Positions 37,296 through 48,589 are shown, numbered from the stretch's first letter. The stretch: 64,000 bases of DNA from Cedecea davisae DSM 4568 (GCF_000412335.2 NZ_KE161030.1:4436739-4500738), one strand, 5' to 3'. Notes: generated by a model not told the origin, from the sequence alone. Numbers and translations are program-made.

Positions 37296-37574
37296 ATGGC
37301 TTATAAATACACTTTTGTACTGCTTGCTCCGCTGCTGCTCTCCGCCTGCTCGTCCCTCGAACATTCGAGCGTTGATCGCCAGGACAGGCAGCGACTGGAC
37401 GACAGCTTTAACCGCTCTCCGTGGCCCGATCCTTACTACAATAGCCGCTACCTGACGCCGGAACAGCGCCAGAACATCCGCGATCAAATCCGCTCTGACC
37501 AGCTTGAAGCCCGGGGCCGCAGGGATAACAGCACCGACAGCGGCGACGGATTCGGCCAGCCGGTACATTTCTAA
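37296..37574 (+). CDS. small lipoprotein of unknown function
   Basis: A 92-residue precursor starting at the ATG at 37296, which follows [27 protein letters not shown] is a lipoprotein signal with lipobox LSAC. The mature part is polar and charged ([48 protein letters not shown]), with one predicted helix and a disordered tail. The residue after the cysteine is serine, which predicts sorting to the outer membrane. It converges with and overlaps the SDR gene by four bases. I do not recognise the family. Confidence 0.8.
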   Translation: MAYKYTFVLLAPLLLSACSSLEHSSVDRQDRQRLDDSFNRSPWPDPYYNSRYLTPEQRQNIRDQIRSDQLEARGRRDNSTDSGDGFGQPVHF

Positions 37575-38350
37575 ACGGTCGGCACCGTTCCACCGTCAAT
37601 AATGTACTCAGTGCCGGTGATGGCCGCCGCGCGGTCTGAGGCCAGAAACGCGATCAGGTTCGCAACTTCCTCTGGCTTAGCCGGCCGCCCCAGCGGGATG
37701 CCGCCCAGCGAATCCATAATCATTTTTTTGCCGCCTTCATAATCGGTTCCCGCCTGCAAGGCCAGGCGCTCGGCCAGGTGAACAGAAGCTTCGGTTTCAA
37801 TCCAGCCTGGCGCCACACGCAGAACCCGCACGCCCCGGGGCGAAACCTCTTTCGATAAGCTTTTGCTGTAGGCAGAAAGCGCCGCTTTGGCCGAAGCATA
37901 GGCCGTGGTGGCCTCCGGCAGCGGCAAAATACGCTGGATTGAAGAAATGTGAATAATCACGCCGGAGCCACGCGCCGTCATGCCTGGCAGCAGGGCTCTG
38001 TCCAGCCGTACCGCCGGGAACAGGTTCAATGCCAGCTCACGCTGCCAGTGCTCTTCCTCCAGCGCGGCGTAACCCCCGGCCGGAGAAGATGAACCGCCCA
38101 GCATATGCACGATAATATCCACGCCGCCCAGCCGTTCCTGCACCGCCTTAAGCAGCTGCCCGCAGCCTTGCGGGGTGGAAAGATCCGCCGCCACAAAGTC
38201 TTCTTCCGCCGTCGCTTCTGGCCGGTTGCGGGCAACGGTTATTACCCGCGCTCCAAGCTCGCGGAACAGCGCCACGGTGGCCGCGCCAGCGCCTTTGGTG
38301 CCGGATGTCACCAGCGCCCGCTTGCCCTTCAGCGTTAAAAACTCACTCAT
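37571..38350 (-). CDS. short-chain dehydrogenase/reductase
   Basis: A 259-residue classical SDR. It has a cofactor loop [11 protein letters not shown] (a variant of TGxxxGxG), HMLGGS in the NAG position, the catalytic SSI...YASAK set (Ser, Tyr, Lys) at about residues 137-158, and [13 protein letters not shown] after it. Substrates of this group are alcohols, sugars or ketoacyl compounds; none can be named here. It is divergent from a LysR gene 108 bp away, which probably regulates it. Confidence 0.9.
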   Translation of the reverse strand: MSEFLTLKGKRALVTSGTKGAGAATVALFRELGARVITVARNRPEATAEEDFVAADLSTPQGCGQLLKAVQERLGGVDIIVHMLGGSSSPAGGYAALEEEHWQRELALNLFPAVRLDRALLPGMTARGSGVIIHISSIQRILPLPEATTAYASAKAALSAYSKSLSKEVSPRGVRVLRVAPGWIETEASVHLAERLALQAGTDYEGGKKMIMDSLGGIPLGRPAKPEEVANLIAFLASDRAAAITGTEYIIDGGTVPTV

Positions 38351-38458
38351 CTTTCATTCTCCAGTAATCGGCAAACGTGCCGTATCCACACTGTAAGAAA
38401 GCGGTATAATTTAAACAATCAGGACAAACCGGGATGAAATGATGAGGAAATCGGGACA

Positions 38459-39391
38459 ATGTCGCGCATAACGCTCGCCGATATCGAAGCCGTACAGGCC
38501 ATTGCCCGCCGGGGTTCGTTCCGCGCGGCGGCTATCGATCTCGGTATCTCCACCACGGCGCTCAGCCACGCGCTGGCGAAGTTCGAGGCCGAACTTGGGG
38601 TTCGCCTGTTCAACCGCACCACGCGCAGCGTTGCGCTGACGGAAGCGGGAAGGCTGTTTATTGAAAGAGTCAGCCCCGCTTTGCAAGGCGTAAACGATGC
38701 TCTGGAAAGCGTGCGCTCGCACCGGGATACGCCCTCCGGCGTACTGCGCATCAACGCCCCGCCGTTTGCCGCCCGCCAGTTGCTCTCTTCTCTGGCGTTT
38801 GAGTTTTTGCGGCGCTACCCCGAGATGCACATCGACCTGGTTACCGAAGGGAAGCTTATCGACATTGTTGCCGAAGGTTTTGATCTGGGCGTACGTGTCG
38901 CAAGTCTGGTGCCTGCCGATATGATTGCCCTGCCGCTGGGCCAGCCGCAGCGTTATGCGGTTGTTGCCTCTCCGGCCTATCTGGCTAAAAACGGAACGCC
39001 ATTAACTCCGGGCGAGCTGATGGCTCACGCCTGTATTCGTGTGCGCCTGCCGGACGGCTCACTTTATCGCTGGCACCTTGAAAAACAGGGAGAAGTCGCG
39101 CAAATCGACGTGCAGGGGCCGCTGACGCTGGATGAAGCCTCGCTGGCTCGCGATGCGGTGCTGGAGGGGCTTGGGGTTGGCTTCTTTATGGAGCAAAACG
39201 TGATGGCAGAAATACGCTCCGGCGCGCTGGTTCGCCTGCTGGAAGAGTGGACCCCGGCGTTTCCCGGCCTTTGCCTGTATTACCCCGGCAGGCGTCATCC
39301 TTCCGCCGGACTGGCCGCCTTCCTGGCGCTGGCGAGAGAAATAGCTGAGGAAAGGAAAAGGGAGACCAGCGGCCTCCCTCATCCGGGCTAG
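38459..39391 (+). CDS. LysR family regulator, divergent from the SDR gene
   Basis: A 310-residue LysR protein. The winged helix-turn-helix ([40 protein letters not shown]) is followed by [15 protein letters not shown] and a two-lobe effector domain. It belongs to the same CrgA-like branch as the regulator at 17848. Its stop overlaps by four bases the stop of the convergent siderophore receptor gene. Confidence 0.9.
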   Translation: MSRITLADIEAVQAIARRGSFRAAAIDLGISTTALSHALAKFEAELGVRLFNRTTRSVALTEAGRLFIERVSPALQGVNDALESVRSHRDTPSGVLRINAPPFAARQLLSSLAFEFLRRYPEMHIDLVTEGKLIDIVAEGFDLGVRVASLVPADMIALPLGQPQRYAVVASPAYLAKNGTPLTPGELMAHACIRVRLPDGSLYRWHLEKQGEVAQIDVQGPLTLDEASLARDAVLEGLGVGFFMEQNVMAEIRSGALVRLLEEWTPAFPGLCLYYPGRRHPSAGLAAFLALAREIAEERKRETSGLPHPG

Positions 39392-41571
39392 AAGCTGTAG
39401 TTTGCCGTCAGCGAGAAGCTGCGAGGCGCGCCGTAAACCACGTAGTCAGAAAGCCAGGTTTCATACTCTTTGTCGAACAGGTTGTTGATATTGCCCTGCA
39501 CGGCAAAGTTTTTGCTCACCTGGTAGCGAGTGAAGAGATCCACCAGCGCGTAGCTGCCTTGCTCAATGCGGGTATTGCCGTTCGGGCCGTTCGCATCCTG
39601 CCAGGTCTTATTCTGCCAGTTCACGCCGCCGCCCACGGTCACTTCCGGCAGCATAGGTAGCTGGTAACGGGTAAACAGTTTCATCGTGGTGCGCGGCTGG
39701 TCCGGGTTCACCGCATCGCCGTTCTGGTCTTCCGCCACAAAGCGCGATGCGCCGAAGGTGAGCTGCCAGTTGTCCGTCAACGCGCCGTTCACCTCAAACT
39801 CGATCCCCCGGCTTACCGTTCCGTCCACCGACTTGTAGGCGGTTTCGCCCGGATTACCGTTTACCGGCGTGCCGAGCGCCTGCGCCACTTTATCCTGCTC
39901 GATACGGAATACCGCCAGAGAAGTGGTCAGGCGGGTGTTAAACCAGTCTGCTTTCACGCCTGCTTCGTAGCTTTTACCCGTCGTCGGGTCGAGATAGTCG
40001 CCGTTAACGTCTCGCTTGTCGGTCGGCTGGAAGATGGAGGTATAGCTGGTGTAAGCCGACCACGTATCGTTGATGTCGTACACCAGGCCTGCGTAAGGCG
40101 TAACGTCGTGCTTTTTGCTGTTAAGGCTGGTTTGCGGCGCGGTAGACGGGTTGTAGTCCGCGTTCCATTCGGTGTAGCGAGCGCCAACGATTAAGTGCAG
40201 CGGGTCTGCCAGCGAGAAACGAGCGGCGGTATACGCGGACTGCTGGCGCACTACATCTTTGCTGTACAGCGAGAAGGCGGACCAGGCTGGATCGGCTACG
40301 TTTTCATAGAAGCCCGGCATTGCAATGCCGCCGTAATCCAGGCCGGTATTCGGCATGGCGTTGTCATAGTGGTTGCGCTGGCGGCTGTAGCTGCCGCCAA
40401 ACATCAGTTCGTGCTGGCGGCCAAACAGGTCGAAGCCCCCGCGCACAAACGCATCCACCGAATCCTGCTTACGCTCGCCACGGTTCCAGCCACCATAAGC
40501 GCTTGTGCCAGCTCCGGTGGTCTTGTCCGGGGATCCGGTCACGTACATCAGCTTAGAGTCGAAGTTCGTTTCGGCGTGCAGCGTGTTAACGCGGGCTTCC
40601 CAGCCGTTATCAAAGCGCTGCACCAGGCTTGCAAACACTTTGGTGGCGTCTTTATTGGAATAAGCCCAGTCCGGCGCGGTGGTGGCGCTGCGGCTGAAGT
40701 GCGTGCGGCTGCCGTCGGCATACCAGGTTGGCAGGCCGCCCCAGGTCGGGCTGTCGTCGTTGCTTTCCTGGTAGTCATAGCCCACGGAGAGCGTGGTTGA
40801 GTCGGTCAGGTCTGCGTCCACCACGCCGTAGATAAATTTCTTGCGGTAATGGCTCTTATCCATCCAGGTGTCGTTGTCCTGGTAGCCTGTCACCACGCGC
40901 CCCCGCACGTTGCCGGACTCGCTCAGCGGCGCGGAGAGATCCGCGACATAGCGCTGCTTGTCCCAGCTGCCGTAAGTCGCCGAGACGTTGCCTTTAAACT
41001 CGCGGCTGTCTGCATGCTTGCGCACCATGTTGATGTACGCCGAAGGATTGCCGCTGCCGCTCATCAGTCCCGCTGCGCCGCGAACCACTTCCACATTTTC
41101 ATAAATCGCGGAATCAGAGCCGGTGTCGCCGAAGTCCCAGACGTCGCTGACCTGGGTCGGCAGGTCGTCATAGGCGTAGTTGCTGATGAAAAAACCACGT
41201 GAGAAGTAGGTGGCGCGGCTGCTGTCTACCAGACGGGAGGTGATGCCGGTCGTGTTGTCCAGCACTTCGCCGATGGTTTGCAGATCCTGGTCTTCCATGC
41301 GCTGCTTGCTGATTACGCTGACGGACTGCGGGATATCACGCGGTACCAGCAGCAGTTTAGTGCCGGTAGTGGTGGTTTTAACGCTGTAGTCCTGCGCCTG
41401 CCCGGCCAGCGGATTGTCGGCGCTGGTGTTCACCGTGATAGTGTCTTCCGCCGATTTTTTTTCTTCGGACTGCGCCGAAGGAATAAGCGCCAGGGCAATA
41501 CATGCCGCCAGCCATGACGGGCCATTTGCCCGCAAAGTGAACCGTTCCCTGGAGAAGTTAACGAAAGACAT
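39388..41571 (-). CDS. fhuE: FhuE-type TonB-dependent ferric siderophore receptor
   Basis: Outer-membrane receptor for ferric hydroxamate siderophores (coprogen, ferrioxamine B or rhodotorulic acid in E. coli FhuE). The 727-residue protein has a signal peptide with [15 protein letters not shown]. The TonB box region is ITVNT, the plug includes [25 protein letters not shown] and [29 protein letters not shown], and a 22-strand barrel ends [10 protein letters not shown]. It is colinear with E. coli FhuE as I recall it, but the context differs, so this may be a paralogue. GAGGG precedes the ATG. Confidence 0.85.
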   Translation of the reverse strand: MSFVNFSRERFTLRANGPSWLAACIALALIPSAQSEEKKSAEDTITVNTSADNPLAGQAQDYSVKTTTTGTKLLLVPRDIPQSVSVISKQRMEDQDLQTIGEVLDNTTGITSRLVDSSRATYFSRGFFISNYAYDDLPTQVSDVWDFGDTGSDSAIYENVEVVRGAAGLMSGSGNPSAYINMVRKHADSREFKGNVSATYGSWDKQRYVADLSAPLSESGNVRGRVVTGYQDNDTWMDKSHYRKKFIYGVVDADLTDSTTLSVGYDYQESNDDSPTWGGLPTWYADGSRTHFSRSATTAPDWAYSNKDATKVFASLVQRFDNGWEARVNTLHAETNFDSKLMYVTGSPDKTTGAGTSAYGGWNRGERKQDSVDAFVRGGFDLFGRQHELMFGGSYSRQRNHYDNAMPNTGLDYGGIAMPGFYENVADPAWSAFSLYSKDVVRQQSAYTAARFSLADPLHLIVGARYTEWNADYNPSTAPQTSLNSKKHDVTPYAGLVYDINDTWSAYTSYTSIFQPTDKRDVNGDYLDPTTGKSYEAGVKADWFNTRLTTSLAVFRIEQDKVAQALGTPVNGNPGETAYKSVDGTVSRGIEFEVNGALTDNWQLTFGASRFVAEDQNGDAVNPDQPRTTMKLFTRYQLPMLPEVTVGGGVNWQNKTWQDANGPNGNTRIEQGSYALVDLFTRYQVSKNFAVQGNINNLFDKEYETWLSDYVVYGAPRSFSLTANYSF

Positions 41572-41655
41572 GTTTAACCCTCATTTTTAGTGGATATCGT
41601 GCTGCGGCGCACTCCGGCGCTGGACACGTTTTTTTGATTTTTTATCAAGACGCGC

Positions 41656-41695
41656 ATGATTAATGCGGATGAGAAATATACGCATTAGCATTCAC
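41656..41695. promoter_or_regulatory. possible Fur-binding region upstream of the FhuE-type gene
   Basis: AT-rich run with overlapping GATTAA, GATGAG and CATTAGCATT hexamers that loosely fit arrays of the Fur hexamer GATAAT, 85-125 bp before the receptor start. The match is partial; the call leans on iron receptors normally being Fur-controlled. Confidence 0.25.
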
Positions 41696-41941
41696 TATGT
41701 AAATAAATGTGATCTGCCAGAAGTTGACCGCAGCTGCACCTTTTCAGGGCAAATTGATGCATTCGCTGGCAATAAAAATTGCCGCTTTCGCTTTACATTC
41801 GGACACGTAAATCTGTGCTTAAAACAGCCTCATCATCTGGCTTATTGGTGGGGTTATGATAGATTCCTCTCGCTTTTAAAACATACACAGCGAAATACGC
41901 TGCGAGCAATCTATCTCTTTTCGGGTAAACGGTCGGAAGCC

Positions 41942-43126
41942 ATGAGAAAGTTAGCCAATATCCACCTGCTGATGATGTTAATTCTGCTGGTTGCCGTCGG
42001 GCAGATGACACAAACCATTTATATTCCTTCGATTCCCGATATGGCTCACGAGATGGGCGTGCGCAACGGCGCTATCCAGCGCGTGATGGCAGCGTATTTA
42101 TTTACCTACGGTATTTCTCAGCTGTTTTACGGCCCACTCTCTGACCGCATTGGCCGCCGCCCGGTGATACTGGCCGGTATGGTTATCTTTATGCTGGCTA
42201 CGCTCGGAGCTTTGTTTACCACTAATTTGCATGTTCTGGTGCTGGCTAGCGCGCTCCAGGGTATGGGCACCGGCGTGGCTGGCGTAATGGCAAGAACCAT
42301 GCCGCGCGACCTGTATGAAGGCGGCGATTTACGCCTCGCCAACAGCCTGCTGAATATGGGTATTTTGGTTAGCCCGCTGCTGGCCCCGGTGATTGGCGGC
42401 CTGCTGGACAGCGTCTGGGGCTGGCGTGCCTGCTACGGCTTCCTGCTGCTGCTGTGTGCGGTAGTCGCTTTTTCAATGTGGCGCTGGCTGCCGGAAACCC
42501 GCCCGGCAAACGCAACGCCTCCGCGGCTGCTGCGCAGCTATAAACTGCTGCTCGGCAACATCTCTTTTAATTGCTACCTGCTGATGCTGGTTGGCGGCCT
42601 GGCGGGCGTGGCGGTGTTTGAAGCCTGCTCGGGCGTGCTGATGGGCGGCGTGCTTGGTCTGAACGGCGTGGTGGTCAGTATCCTGTTTATTTTACCCATT
42701 CCGGCGGCATTTTTTGGCTCCTGGTACGCGAGCCGCCAGAACGCACGTTTCTCCAGCCTGATGTGGCAGGCGGTGCTGAGCTGCCTGCTGGCCGGTATTC
42801 TCATGTGGATACCGGGCTGGTTTGGCATCATGAATATCTGGACGCTGCTGGTGCCCGCCGCGCTGTTCTTCTTCGGAGCAGGCATGCTGTTCCCGCTGGC
42901 GACCAGCGGCGCGATGGAGCCGTTCCCGTTCCTCGCAGGCACCGCAGGCGCGCTGGTGGGCGGCCTGCAAAATATCGGCTCCGGCGTGATGGCCTGGCTC
43001 TCCGCGCTAATGCCGCAAACCGGGCAGTTCAGCATTGGCCTGCTGATGACCGCGATGGGCGTGCTGATCCTTTGCTGCTGGCTGCCGCTGGCTCAGCGAT
43101 TCCAGCATCACGGGGAAACGATTTAA
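41942..43126 (+). CDS. emrD: multidrug efflux MFS transporter EmrD
   Basis: A 394-residue, 12-helix major facilitator pump for amphipathic compounds; E. coli EmrD has the same length. The N-terminus after the ATG at 41942 (MRKLANIHLLMMLILLVAVGQMTQTIYIPSIPDMA) is colinear with EmrD. The MFS motif A is GPLSDRIGRRPV between helices 2 and 3, with GMGTGVAGVMARTMPRDLYE and ATSGAMEPFPFLAGTAGALVGGLQNIGSG later. GGAAG lies at good spacing upstream. The frame extends back to 41663, but that part is unlike any EmrD. Confidence 0.95.
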   Translation: MRKLANIHLLMMLILLVAVGQMTQTIYIPSIPDMAHEMGVRNGAIQRVMAAYLFTYGISQLFYGPLSDRIGRRPVILAGMVIFMLATLGALFTTNLHVLVLASALQGMGTGVAGVMARTMPRDLYEGGDLRLANSLLNMGILVSPLLAPVIGGLLDSVWGWRACYGFLLLLCAVVAFSMWRWLPETRPANATPPRLLRSYKLLLGNISFNCYLLMLVGGLAGVAVFEACSGVLMGGVLGLNGVVVSILFILPIPAAFFGSWYASRQNARFSSLMWQAVLSCLLAGILMWIPGWFGIMNIWTLLVPAALFFFGAGMLFPLATSGAMEPFPFLAGTAGALVGGLQNIGSGVMAWLSALMPQTGQFSIGLLMTAMGVLILCCWLPLAQRFQHHGETI

Positions 43127-43127
43127 T

Positions 43128-44063
43128 TTATTTAACCTCTTCGGCCAGGGCTTTAAGCCAGTGGATAAAAGCGTCAATCTTCGGCCATTGTCGGCCATCA
43201 AGGGTCGAAATGTAATAATGCTGATGGCAATTCAACGCCATCTCACCGAAAGGGGCGACAAGCTCGCCCCGCTCCAGCCGCTTTTGCACCAGCCTTTTTC
43301 GCCCCATCGCCACGCCAACGTGGTTCATCGCGGCTATCACCGCCAAATCTGAACGATCGAACCCAATGCCCGTAGAAGCAGGCAGCGCTATGCCAAAGTG
43401 CTGCGCCCAGCTGTACCACTCGTCCGTACCCGAGTCATTGCTCCACGCCTGCCGGTCGTGCAGTAAAGTGCAGTGGAGGAGATGCGAAGGCCTGCTTTGC
43501 AGCTCAAAACGCTGCGCGTATTGCGGACTACACACCGGCAGGATGGCCTCATCCATCAAAAAGTGATGGCTCAGTTGAGACGAAGGCGCATCGTCAAACG
43601 AGATAGCCAGGTCGATACCCGCCCGCTGTAAATTCAGGTTGTCGTTGCCGGTAAGAATGGTCAGGGAAATGGCGGGATAACGCTGCGAAAAGTCACCCAG
43701 GGAGGGCACCAGCCAGCACTGGGCAATCGACGGCCTGCAATAAACGGTTAAAGAGCCGGACAGCTCCTGGTTTTTGATATCCAGAATTTCCTGGTTAAGC
43801 GTATCCAGCGACGACTTCAGCGCCCAGAACACCCGCTTCCCCTCATGCGTCAGCTCCACCTTGCGATGGGAGCGAACAAAAAGCTGTATCCCCAACTCTT
43901 CTTCAAGCTGATTTATGCGGTGGCTGACGGCGCTGGGGCTGAGTGAAAGCTCGTTCGCCGCCAGGGCGAAAGATTGATGCCGCGCCGCAACCTCAAAGGT
44001 ATACAGCTTCGACAACTGCAAGCCGTTTAATAAACGATTTCTAACTTCACGTCCCGCGTCCAT
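43128..44063 (-). CDS. dsdC: D-serine deaminase activator DsdC
   Basis: LysR-type regulator of 311 residues, the E. coli DsdC length, which activates dsdXA in response to D-serine. The helix-turn-helix region (LYTFEVAARHQSFALAANELSLSPSAVSHRINQLEEELG) and LFVRSHRKVELTHEGKRV, RPSIAQCWLVPSLGDF and SGIGFDRSDLAVIAAMNHVGVAMGRKRLVQKRL agree with DsdC. The ST/IGFDRSD stretch lies in the effector domain. It is divergent from dsdX with a 226-bp control region, as in E. coli. Confidence 0.95.
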   Translation of the reverse strand: MDAGREVRNRLLNGLQLSKLYTFEVAARHQSFALAANELSLSPSAVSHRINQLEEELGIQLFVRSHRKVELTHEGKRVFWALKSSLDTLNQEILDIKNQELSGSLTVYCRPSIAQCWLVPSLGDFSQRYPAISLTILTGNDNLNLQRAGIDLAISFDDAPSSQLSHHFLMDEAILPVCSPQYAQRFELQSRPSHLLHCTLLHDRQAWSNDSGTDEWYSWAQHFGIALPASTGIGFDRSDLAVIAAMNHVGVAMGRKRLVQKRLERGELVAPFGEMALNCHQHYYISTLDGRQWPKIDAFIHWLKALAEEVK

Positions 44064-44289
44064 AGCGCCTCTTGTCTGTTTACTTTCCGGCTAAGTGTAA
44101 AAAATCCACGGCAAATAGGCAGCGTTAAGTTGAGGAAAAGTGAACCATTACGCATTTACACCGCTTATTTCGACTTAAATCACTCACTTGATCCAATCTG
44201 GCTCATGTGAACGGCCAATTTTATCGTTTGTCAGCCAGGGCCATTTTTTATCCAATTACCCTAAATTATTCACAGGGTCGGGGTGAGAG

Positions 44290-45627
44290 ATGGGATCGCA
44301 AATCTGGGTGGTGGGTTCGTTACTCAGCAGCATCGTTTTAATTGTATTCACAATCGTCAAACTGAAGTTTCATCCTTTCCTCGCGCTGCTGTTAGCGAGC
44401 TTTTTTGTCGGCACCATGATGGGAATGGGGCCGCTCGACATGGTGAATGCCGTCGAAAGCGGCATTGGCGGCACGCTGGGCTTTCTGGCCGCGGTAATCG
44501 GCCTCGGCACTATCCTCGGTAAAATGATGGAAGTATCCGGCGCGGCCGAACGCATTGGCCTGGCGCTGGAGCGCTGCCGCTGGCTCTCTGTCGACGTGAT
44601 TATGGTGCTGGTGGGGCTGATTTGCGGCATTACGCTGTTTGTTGAGGTCGGCGTCGTGCTGCTGATCCCGCTGGCCTTCTCGATTGCCAAAAAGACTCAA
44701 ACCTCTTTGCTCAAGCTGGCCATTCCACTTTGTACCGCGCTGATGGCGGTTCACTGCGTGGTGCCTCCTCACCCGGCGGCGCTGTTTGTGACCAATAAAC
44801 TCGGTGCCGACGTGGGGACAGTGATTGTGTATGGCCTGGCCGTGGGCCTGCTGGCATCGCTGGTTGGCGGGCCGCTCTTCTTAAAATGTATCGGCAGCCG
44901 CCTGCCGTTTAAACCGGTTCCCCCCGAGTTTTCAGACCTGCAAACGCGCGATGCCGCTTCTCTGCCGTCATTAGGCGCCACGCTGTTCACCGTCCTGCTG
45001 CCCATTTTTCTGATGCTGATTAAGACCGTTGCCGAGCTGAATATGACGCCCGGCAGCACGCTCTACACGCTGCTGGAATTTATCGGCAACCCGATAACCG
45101 CGATGTTTATTGCCGTCTTCGTGGCTTATTACCTGCTCGGGCTACGCCAGCATATGAGCATGGGCACCTTGCTCAGCCATACTGAAAACGGCTTCGGCTC
45201 GATAGCCAATATCCTGATGATTATCGGTGCGGGAGGCGCGTTTAACGCCATTCTTAAGGCCAGCGGCATGGCGGATACTCTCGCCATTAGCCTGTCTAAC
45301 CTGCATCTGCATCCAATACTGCTGGCCTGGCTGGTCGCGCTTATCCTGCACGCCGCCGTAGGGTCGGCAACCGTAGCCATGATGGGCGCAACGGCCATCG
45401 TTGCCCCAATGCTGCCGCTGTATCCTGACGTTAGCCCGGAGATCGTGACACTTGCGATAGGTTCGGGCGCAATTGGCTGCACGATTGTCACAGATTCTCT
45501 TTTCTGGCTGGTCAAGCAGTACTGCGGCGCTACGCTGCATGAAACCTTTAAGTACTACACCACGGCGACATTTATCGCTTCCTTGCTTGCACTGGCTGGC
45601 ACCTTCCTGCTTTCTTTTATCATCTGA
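44290..45627 (+). CDS. dsdX: D-serine/gluconate-family permease DsdX
   Basis: A 445-residue inner-membrane transporter of the GntP family that imports D-serine. About 12 hydrophobic segments are visible. Family motifs include [52 protein letters not shown] and [19 protein letters not shown]. It is nearly identical in pattern to E. coli DsdX. It is first in the dsdXA operon, 17 bp upstream of dsdA. Confidence 0.96.
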   Translation: MGSQIWVVGSLLSSIVLIVFTIVKLKFHPFLALLLASFFVGTMMGMGPLDMVNAVESGIGGTLGFLAAVIGLGTILGKMMEVSGAAERIGLALERCRWLSVDVIMVLVGLICGITLFVEVGVVLLIPLAFSIAKKTQTSLLKLAIPLCTALMAVHCVVPPHPAALFVTNKLGADVGTVIVYGLAVGLLASLVGGPLFLKCIGSRLPFKPVPPEFSDLQTRDAASLPSLGATLFTVLLPIFLMLIKTVAELNMTPGSTLYTLLEFIGNPITAMFIAVFVAYYLLGLRQHMSMGTLLSHTENGFGSIANILMIIGAGGAFNAILKASGMADTLAISLSNLHLHPILLAWLVALILHAAVGSATVAMMGATAIVAPMLPLYPDVSPEIVTLAIGSGAIGCTIVTDSLFWLVKQYCGATLHETFKYYTTATFIASLLALAGTFLLSFII

Positions 45628-45644
45628 GCGCCACGGGACTTGTT

Positions 45645-46973
45645 ATGAACAACGCTGAAATGACTACTTTGATTGAAAAATTTCCTCTGATTAACGACTT
45701 GATTGCGCTGAAAGAAGTGGCCTGGTTCAACCCGGCAACCACTTCCTTAGCCGAAGGTTTGCCCTACGTCGGCCTGACCGAAGAGGATGTCAAAGAGGCG
45801 CATGCTCGCCTCGCCCGATTTGCGCCTTATCTGGCAAAAGCCTTCCCGGAAACAGCGGCAACAAACGGGATTATCGAGTCTGAACTGGCAGCCATCCCGG
45901 CGATGCAAAAGCGGCTGCACGCGGCATTGGGCCAGGAGATCTACGGTAAATTGTGGCTGAAAAAAGACAGCCATCTTACGATTTCTGGCTCAATAAAGGC
46001 GCGAGGCGGTATTTATGAAGTGCTGACCCACGCAGAAAAACTGGCTACTGAAGCCGGGCTGCTTAGCCCGGAGGACGACTACAGCAAGCTTCTCTCCCCG
46101 GAGTTTCGCGAATTTTTCAGCCGCTACAGTATCGCCGTTGGCTCTACCGGCAATTTAGGCCTGTCGATTGGGATTATGAGCGCACGGATTGGCTTCCGGG
46201 TTACGGTGCACATGTCCGCCGACGCACGCGAATGGAAAAAGGCCAAACTGCGCAGCCACGGCGTTGAAGTGGTTGAGTATGCAGAAGATTACGGCGTTGC
46301 CGTAGAACAAGGTCGCAAAGCCGCAGAATCTGACGCCAACTGCTTCTTTATCGACGATGAAAACTCCCGCACGCTGTTTCTTGGCTACGCCGTCGCCGGG
46401 CAAAGATTGAAGGATCAGTTCACTCAGCGCTCGATTACCGTTGATGAGCAGCACCCGCTATTTGTCTACCTTCCGTGCGGCGTGGGCGGCGGCCCTGGCG
46501 GAGTGGCGTTTGGCCTGAAAATCGCTTTTGGCGACCACGTCCACTGCATTTTTGCCGAGCCAACCCATTCTCCCTGCATGTTGCTCGGGGTGCATACCGG
46601 GCTTCACGATGCCATTTCGGTACAGGAGATCGGTATTGATAACCTGACCGCAGCCGACGGCCTGGCCGTGGGGCGCGCTTCCGGCTTTGTCGGGCGGGCG
46701 ATGCAGCGGCTGCTGGACGGTTTTTATACCGCAGAAGACCAAACGCTTTACAACATGCTGGGCTGGCTGGCCGCAGAAGAAGATATTCGTCTCGAGCCTT
46801 CGGCGCTGGCCGGAATGCCCGGCCCGCAGCACGTTTGTGCCAACGAAGCTTACCAGAGCATGCATGGCCTGAGCGCCGAAAAGTTGAATAATGCAACGCA
46901 CCTGGTCTGGGCGACCGGCGGCGGCATGGTTCCGGAAGCTGAGATGGAACAGTACTTAGCAAAGGCACGCTGA
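45645..46973 (+). CDS. dsdA: D-serine ammonia-lyase (D-serine dehydratase)
   Basis: PLP enzyme of 442 residues that breaks down D-serine to pyruvate and ammonia, removing the toxicity of D-serine and giving carbon and nitrogen. The PLP lysine is in [17 protein letters not shown], the phosphate-binding loop is [12 protein letters not shown] and the glycine-rich [13 protein letters not shown] follows. It is co-transcribed with dsdX and followed by the palindromic repeats at 46978-47047. Confidence 0.96.
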   Translation: MNNAEMTTLIEKFPLINDLIALKEVAWFNPATTSLAEGLPYVGLTEEDVKEAHARLARFAPYLAKAFPETAATNGIIESELAAIPAMQKRLHAALGQEIYGKLWLKKDSHLTISGSIKARGGIYEVLTHAEKLATEAGLLSPEDDYSKLLSPEFREFFSRYSIAVGSTGNLGLSIGIMSARIGFRVTVHMSADAREWKKAKLRSHGVEVVEYAEDYGVAVEQGRKAAESDANCFFIDDENSRTLFLGYAVAGQRLKDQFTQRSITVDEQHPLFVYLPCGVGGGPGGVAFGLKIAFGDHVHCIFAEPTHSPCMLLGVHTGLHDAISVQEIGIDNLTAADGLAVGRASGFVGRAMQRLLDGFYTAEDQTLYNMLGWLAAEEDIRLEPSALAGMPGPQHVCANEAYQSMHGLSAEKLNNATHLVWATGGGMVPEAEMEQYLAKAR

Positions 46974-46977
46974 TATT

Positions 46978-47047
46978 GCCCCTCTCCCCAAAGGGGCGAG
47001 GGAGAAAATCCCTCATATTTCACCCTCGCCCTTCCAGGGAGAGGGTA
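46978..47047. repeat. palindromic intergenic repeats after dsdA
   Basis: Two hairpins of the same family as 14599-14742 and 24431-24532: GCCCCTCTCCCC...GGGGCGAGGG (46978-47003) and CACCCTCGCCCTTCCAGGGA with its continuation (47021-47047). They start 4 bp after the dsdA stop, so they may end or stabilise the dsdXA mRNA. Confidence 0.8.
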
Positions 47048-47113
47048 ATTCCTTCCGTCATTTTTCTGTCATTTAGTTACCTTACTCTCATTTCCGGTTT
47101 AATAATTTGATCA

Positions 47114-47129
47114 ATCTACGCGCGTAGAT
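47114..47129. promoter_or_regulatory. perfect 16-bp palindrome upstream of the MFS gene, likely LacI-family operator
   Basis: ATCTACGCGCGTAGAT is fully symmetric around a central CG, the form of LacI/GalR-family operators. It lies 66 bp before the MFS start codon, in the only sizeable gap before a cluster that contains a LacI-type gene at 48678. Confidence 0.7.
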
Positions 47130-47194
47130 ACACTGAGCGAATGATTAAAAAACGCCCCCTGGGCCGATAACGTCCGACTTTTGTGAGCACCTCA

Positions 47195-48589
47195 ATGACA
47201 ACAAAATCTGTTTCTCATCCTCCGGCAGGCTCGGAGCACGCCGCTGAAGAGCGCCTGGCGACCCCCGAAGGCAAACGCGACTTTATTCGCGCCACCTTTT
47301 CCTGCTGGCTCGGCACTACGATGGAATACGCCGACTTTGCGCTCTATGGCCTGGCGGCCGGGATTATTTTTGGCGACGTGTTCTTCCCGGATGCCACCCC
47401 GGTTATGGCGTTGCTCTCAAGCTTCGCCGCCTATTCGGTAGGCTTTATCGCCCGCCCAATTGGCGCATTATTGTTTGGCCGGCTGGGCGACCGCTACGGC
47501 AGAAAAATGGTAATGGTGATTACCATCGCGCTGATGGGCTGCTCTACAACGCTGATTGGCCTGATCCCTGGCTATGCCCAGATCGGCGTCTGGGCGCCGG
47601 TTTGCCTGGTTATTTTGCGCTTCTCTCAGGGGCTTGGCGCGGGCGCAGAGCTTTCCGGCGGCACCGTTATGTTGGGGGAATATGCGCCGGTAAAACGGCG
47701 TGGGTTGGTGTCATCAATTATCGGCCTCGGCTCCAACAGCGGCACGCTGCTGGCCTCCCTGACCTGGCTGCTGGTGCTGCAAATGGATAAACAGGCGCTG
47801 CTCTCCTGGGGCTGGCGCATTCCGTTCCTGTGCAGCATGCTGATTGCCGTTGTCGCACTGATTATCCGGCATCAGCTGCGCGAGACGCCGGTATTCGAGC
47901 GCCAGAAAGCGTTGCTTGAAGAACAGCGTAAGCAGAGCCTGGAACAGGGCATCACGCTACAGCAGCAGGACACCCGCAGTTTCTGGAAACGCACCCGCGC
48001 CTTCTGGACGATGGTCGGCCTGCGTATCGGCGAAAACGGCCCATCCTACCTCGCGCAAGGCTTTATCATCGGCTACGTCGCTAAAGTGCTGGCGGTCGAT
48101 AAATCCGTTCCCACGCTGGCGGTGTTGATAGCCTCCGTGCTCGGCTTCGCGATTATCCCGTTTGCAGGCTGGCTCTCTGACCGCTTTGGCCGCCGCATCG
48201 TTTATCGCTGGTTTTGCCTGCTGCTGATTATCTATGCTTTCCCGGCTTTTATGTTGCTGGACTCCCGCGAACCGATCATCGTTATTCCGACTATTGTCGT
48301 CGGGATGGGGCTGGCCTCGTTGGGTATTTTTGGCGTGCAGGCAGCGTGGGGCGTGGAGCTGTTTGGCGTAGCTAACCGCTATACAAAAATGGCGTTTGCC
48401 AAAGAGCTTGGCTCCATTCTTTCCGGCGGCACGGCACCGCTGGTTGCTGCCGCGCTGCTGTCGTGGACCGGGCACTGGTGGCCTATTGCTCTCTACTTCG
48501 CCGTGATGGCGGGGATAGGGCTGGTGACGACCTTCTTCGCGCCGGAAACCAGAGGCCGGGATCTTAACCTGCCGGAAGACGCCATTTGA
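47195..48589 (+). CDS. MFS transporter, metabolite:H+ symporter-like
   Basis: A 464-residue carrier with 12 membrane segments, of the MHS branch (ShiA/ProP/YhjE-like). After a 35-residue polar N-terminus comes FSCWLGTTMEYADFALYGLAAG. Motif A is GRLGDRYGRKMVMVI, repeated in the second half as GWLSDRFGRRIVYRW, and GLGAGAELSGGTVMLGEYAP is typical of MHS proteins. I prefer the ATG at 47195, 9 bases after GTGAG, over the GTG at 47183. Because a nucleoside hydrolase follows in the cluster, the cargo may be a nucleoside or its base; this is inference. Confidence 0.88.
   Translation: MTTKSVSHPPAGSEHAAEERLATPEGKRDFIRATFSCWLGTTMEYADFALYGLAAGIIFGDVFFPDATPVMALLSSFAAYSVGFIARPIGALLFGRLGDRYGRKMVMVITIALMGCSTTLIGLIPGYAQIGVWAPVCLVILRFSQGLGAGAELSGGTVMLGEYAPVKRRGLVSSIIGLGSNSGTLLASLTWLLVLQMDKQALLSWGWRIPFLCSMLIAVVALIIRHQLRETPVFERQKALLEEQRKQSLEQGITLQQQDTRSFWKRTRAFWTMVGLRIGENGPSYLAQGFIIGYVAKVLAVDKSVPTLAVLIASVLGFAIIPFAGWLSDRFGRRIVYRWFCLLLIIYAFPAFMLLDSREPIIVIPTIVVGMGLASLGIFGVQAAWGVELFGVANRYTKMAFAKELGSILSGGTAPLVAAALLSWTGHWWPIALYFAVMAGIGLVTTFFAPETRGRDLNLPEDAI

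Noticed and set aside
44064-44289. A CRP site in the dsdC-dsdX control region
   Set aside because: Only a single ATGTGA half-site without a matching second half was found, although E. coli dsdXA is cAMP-dependent.
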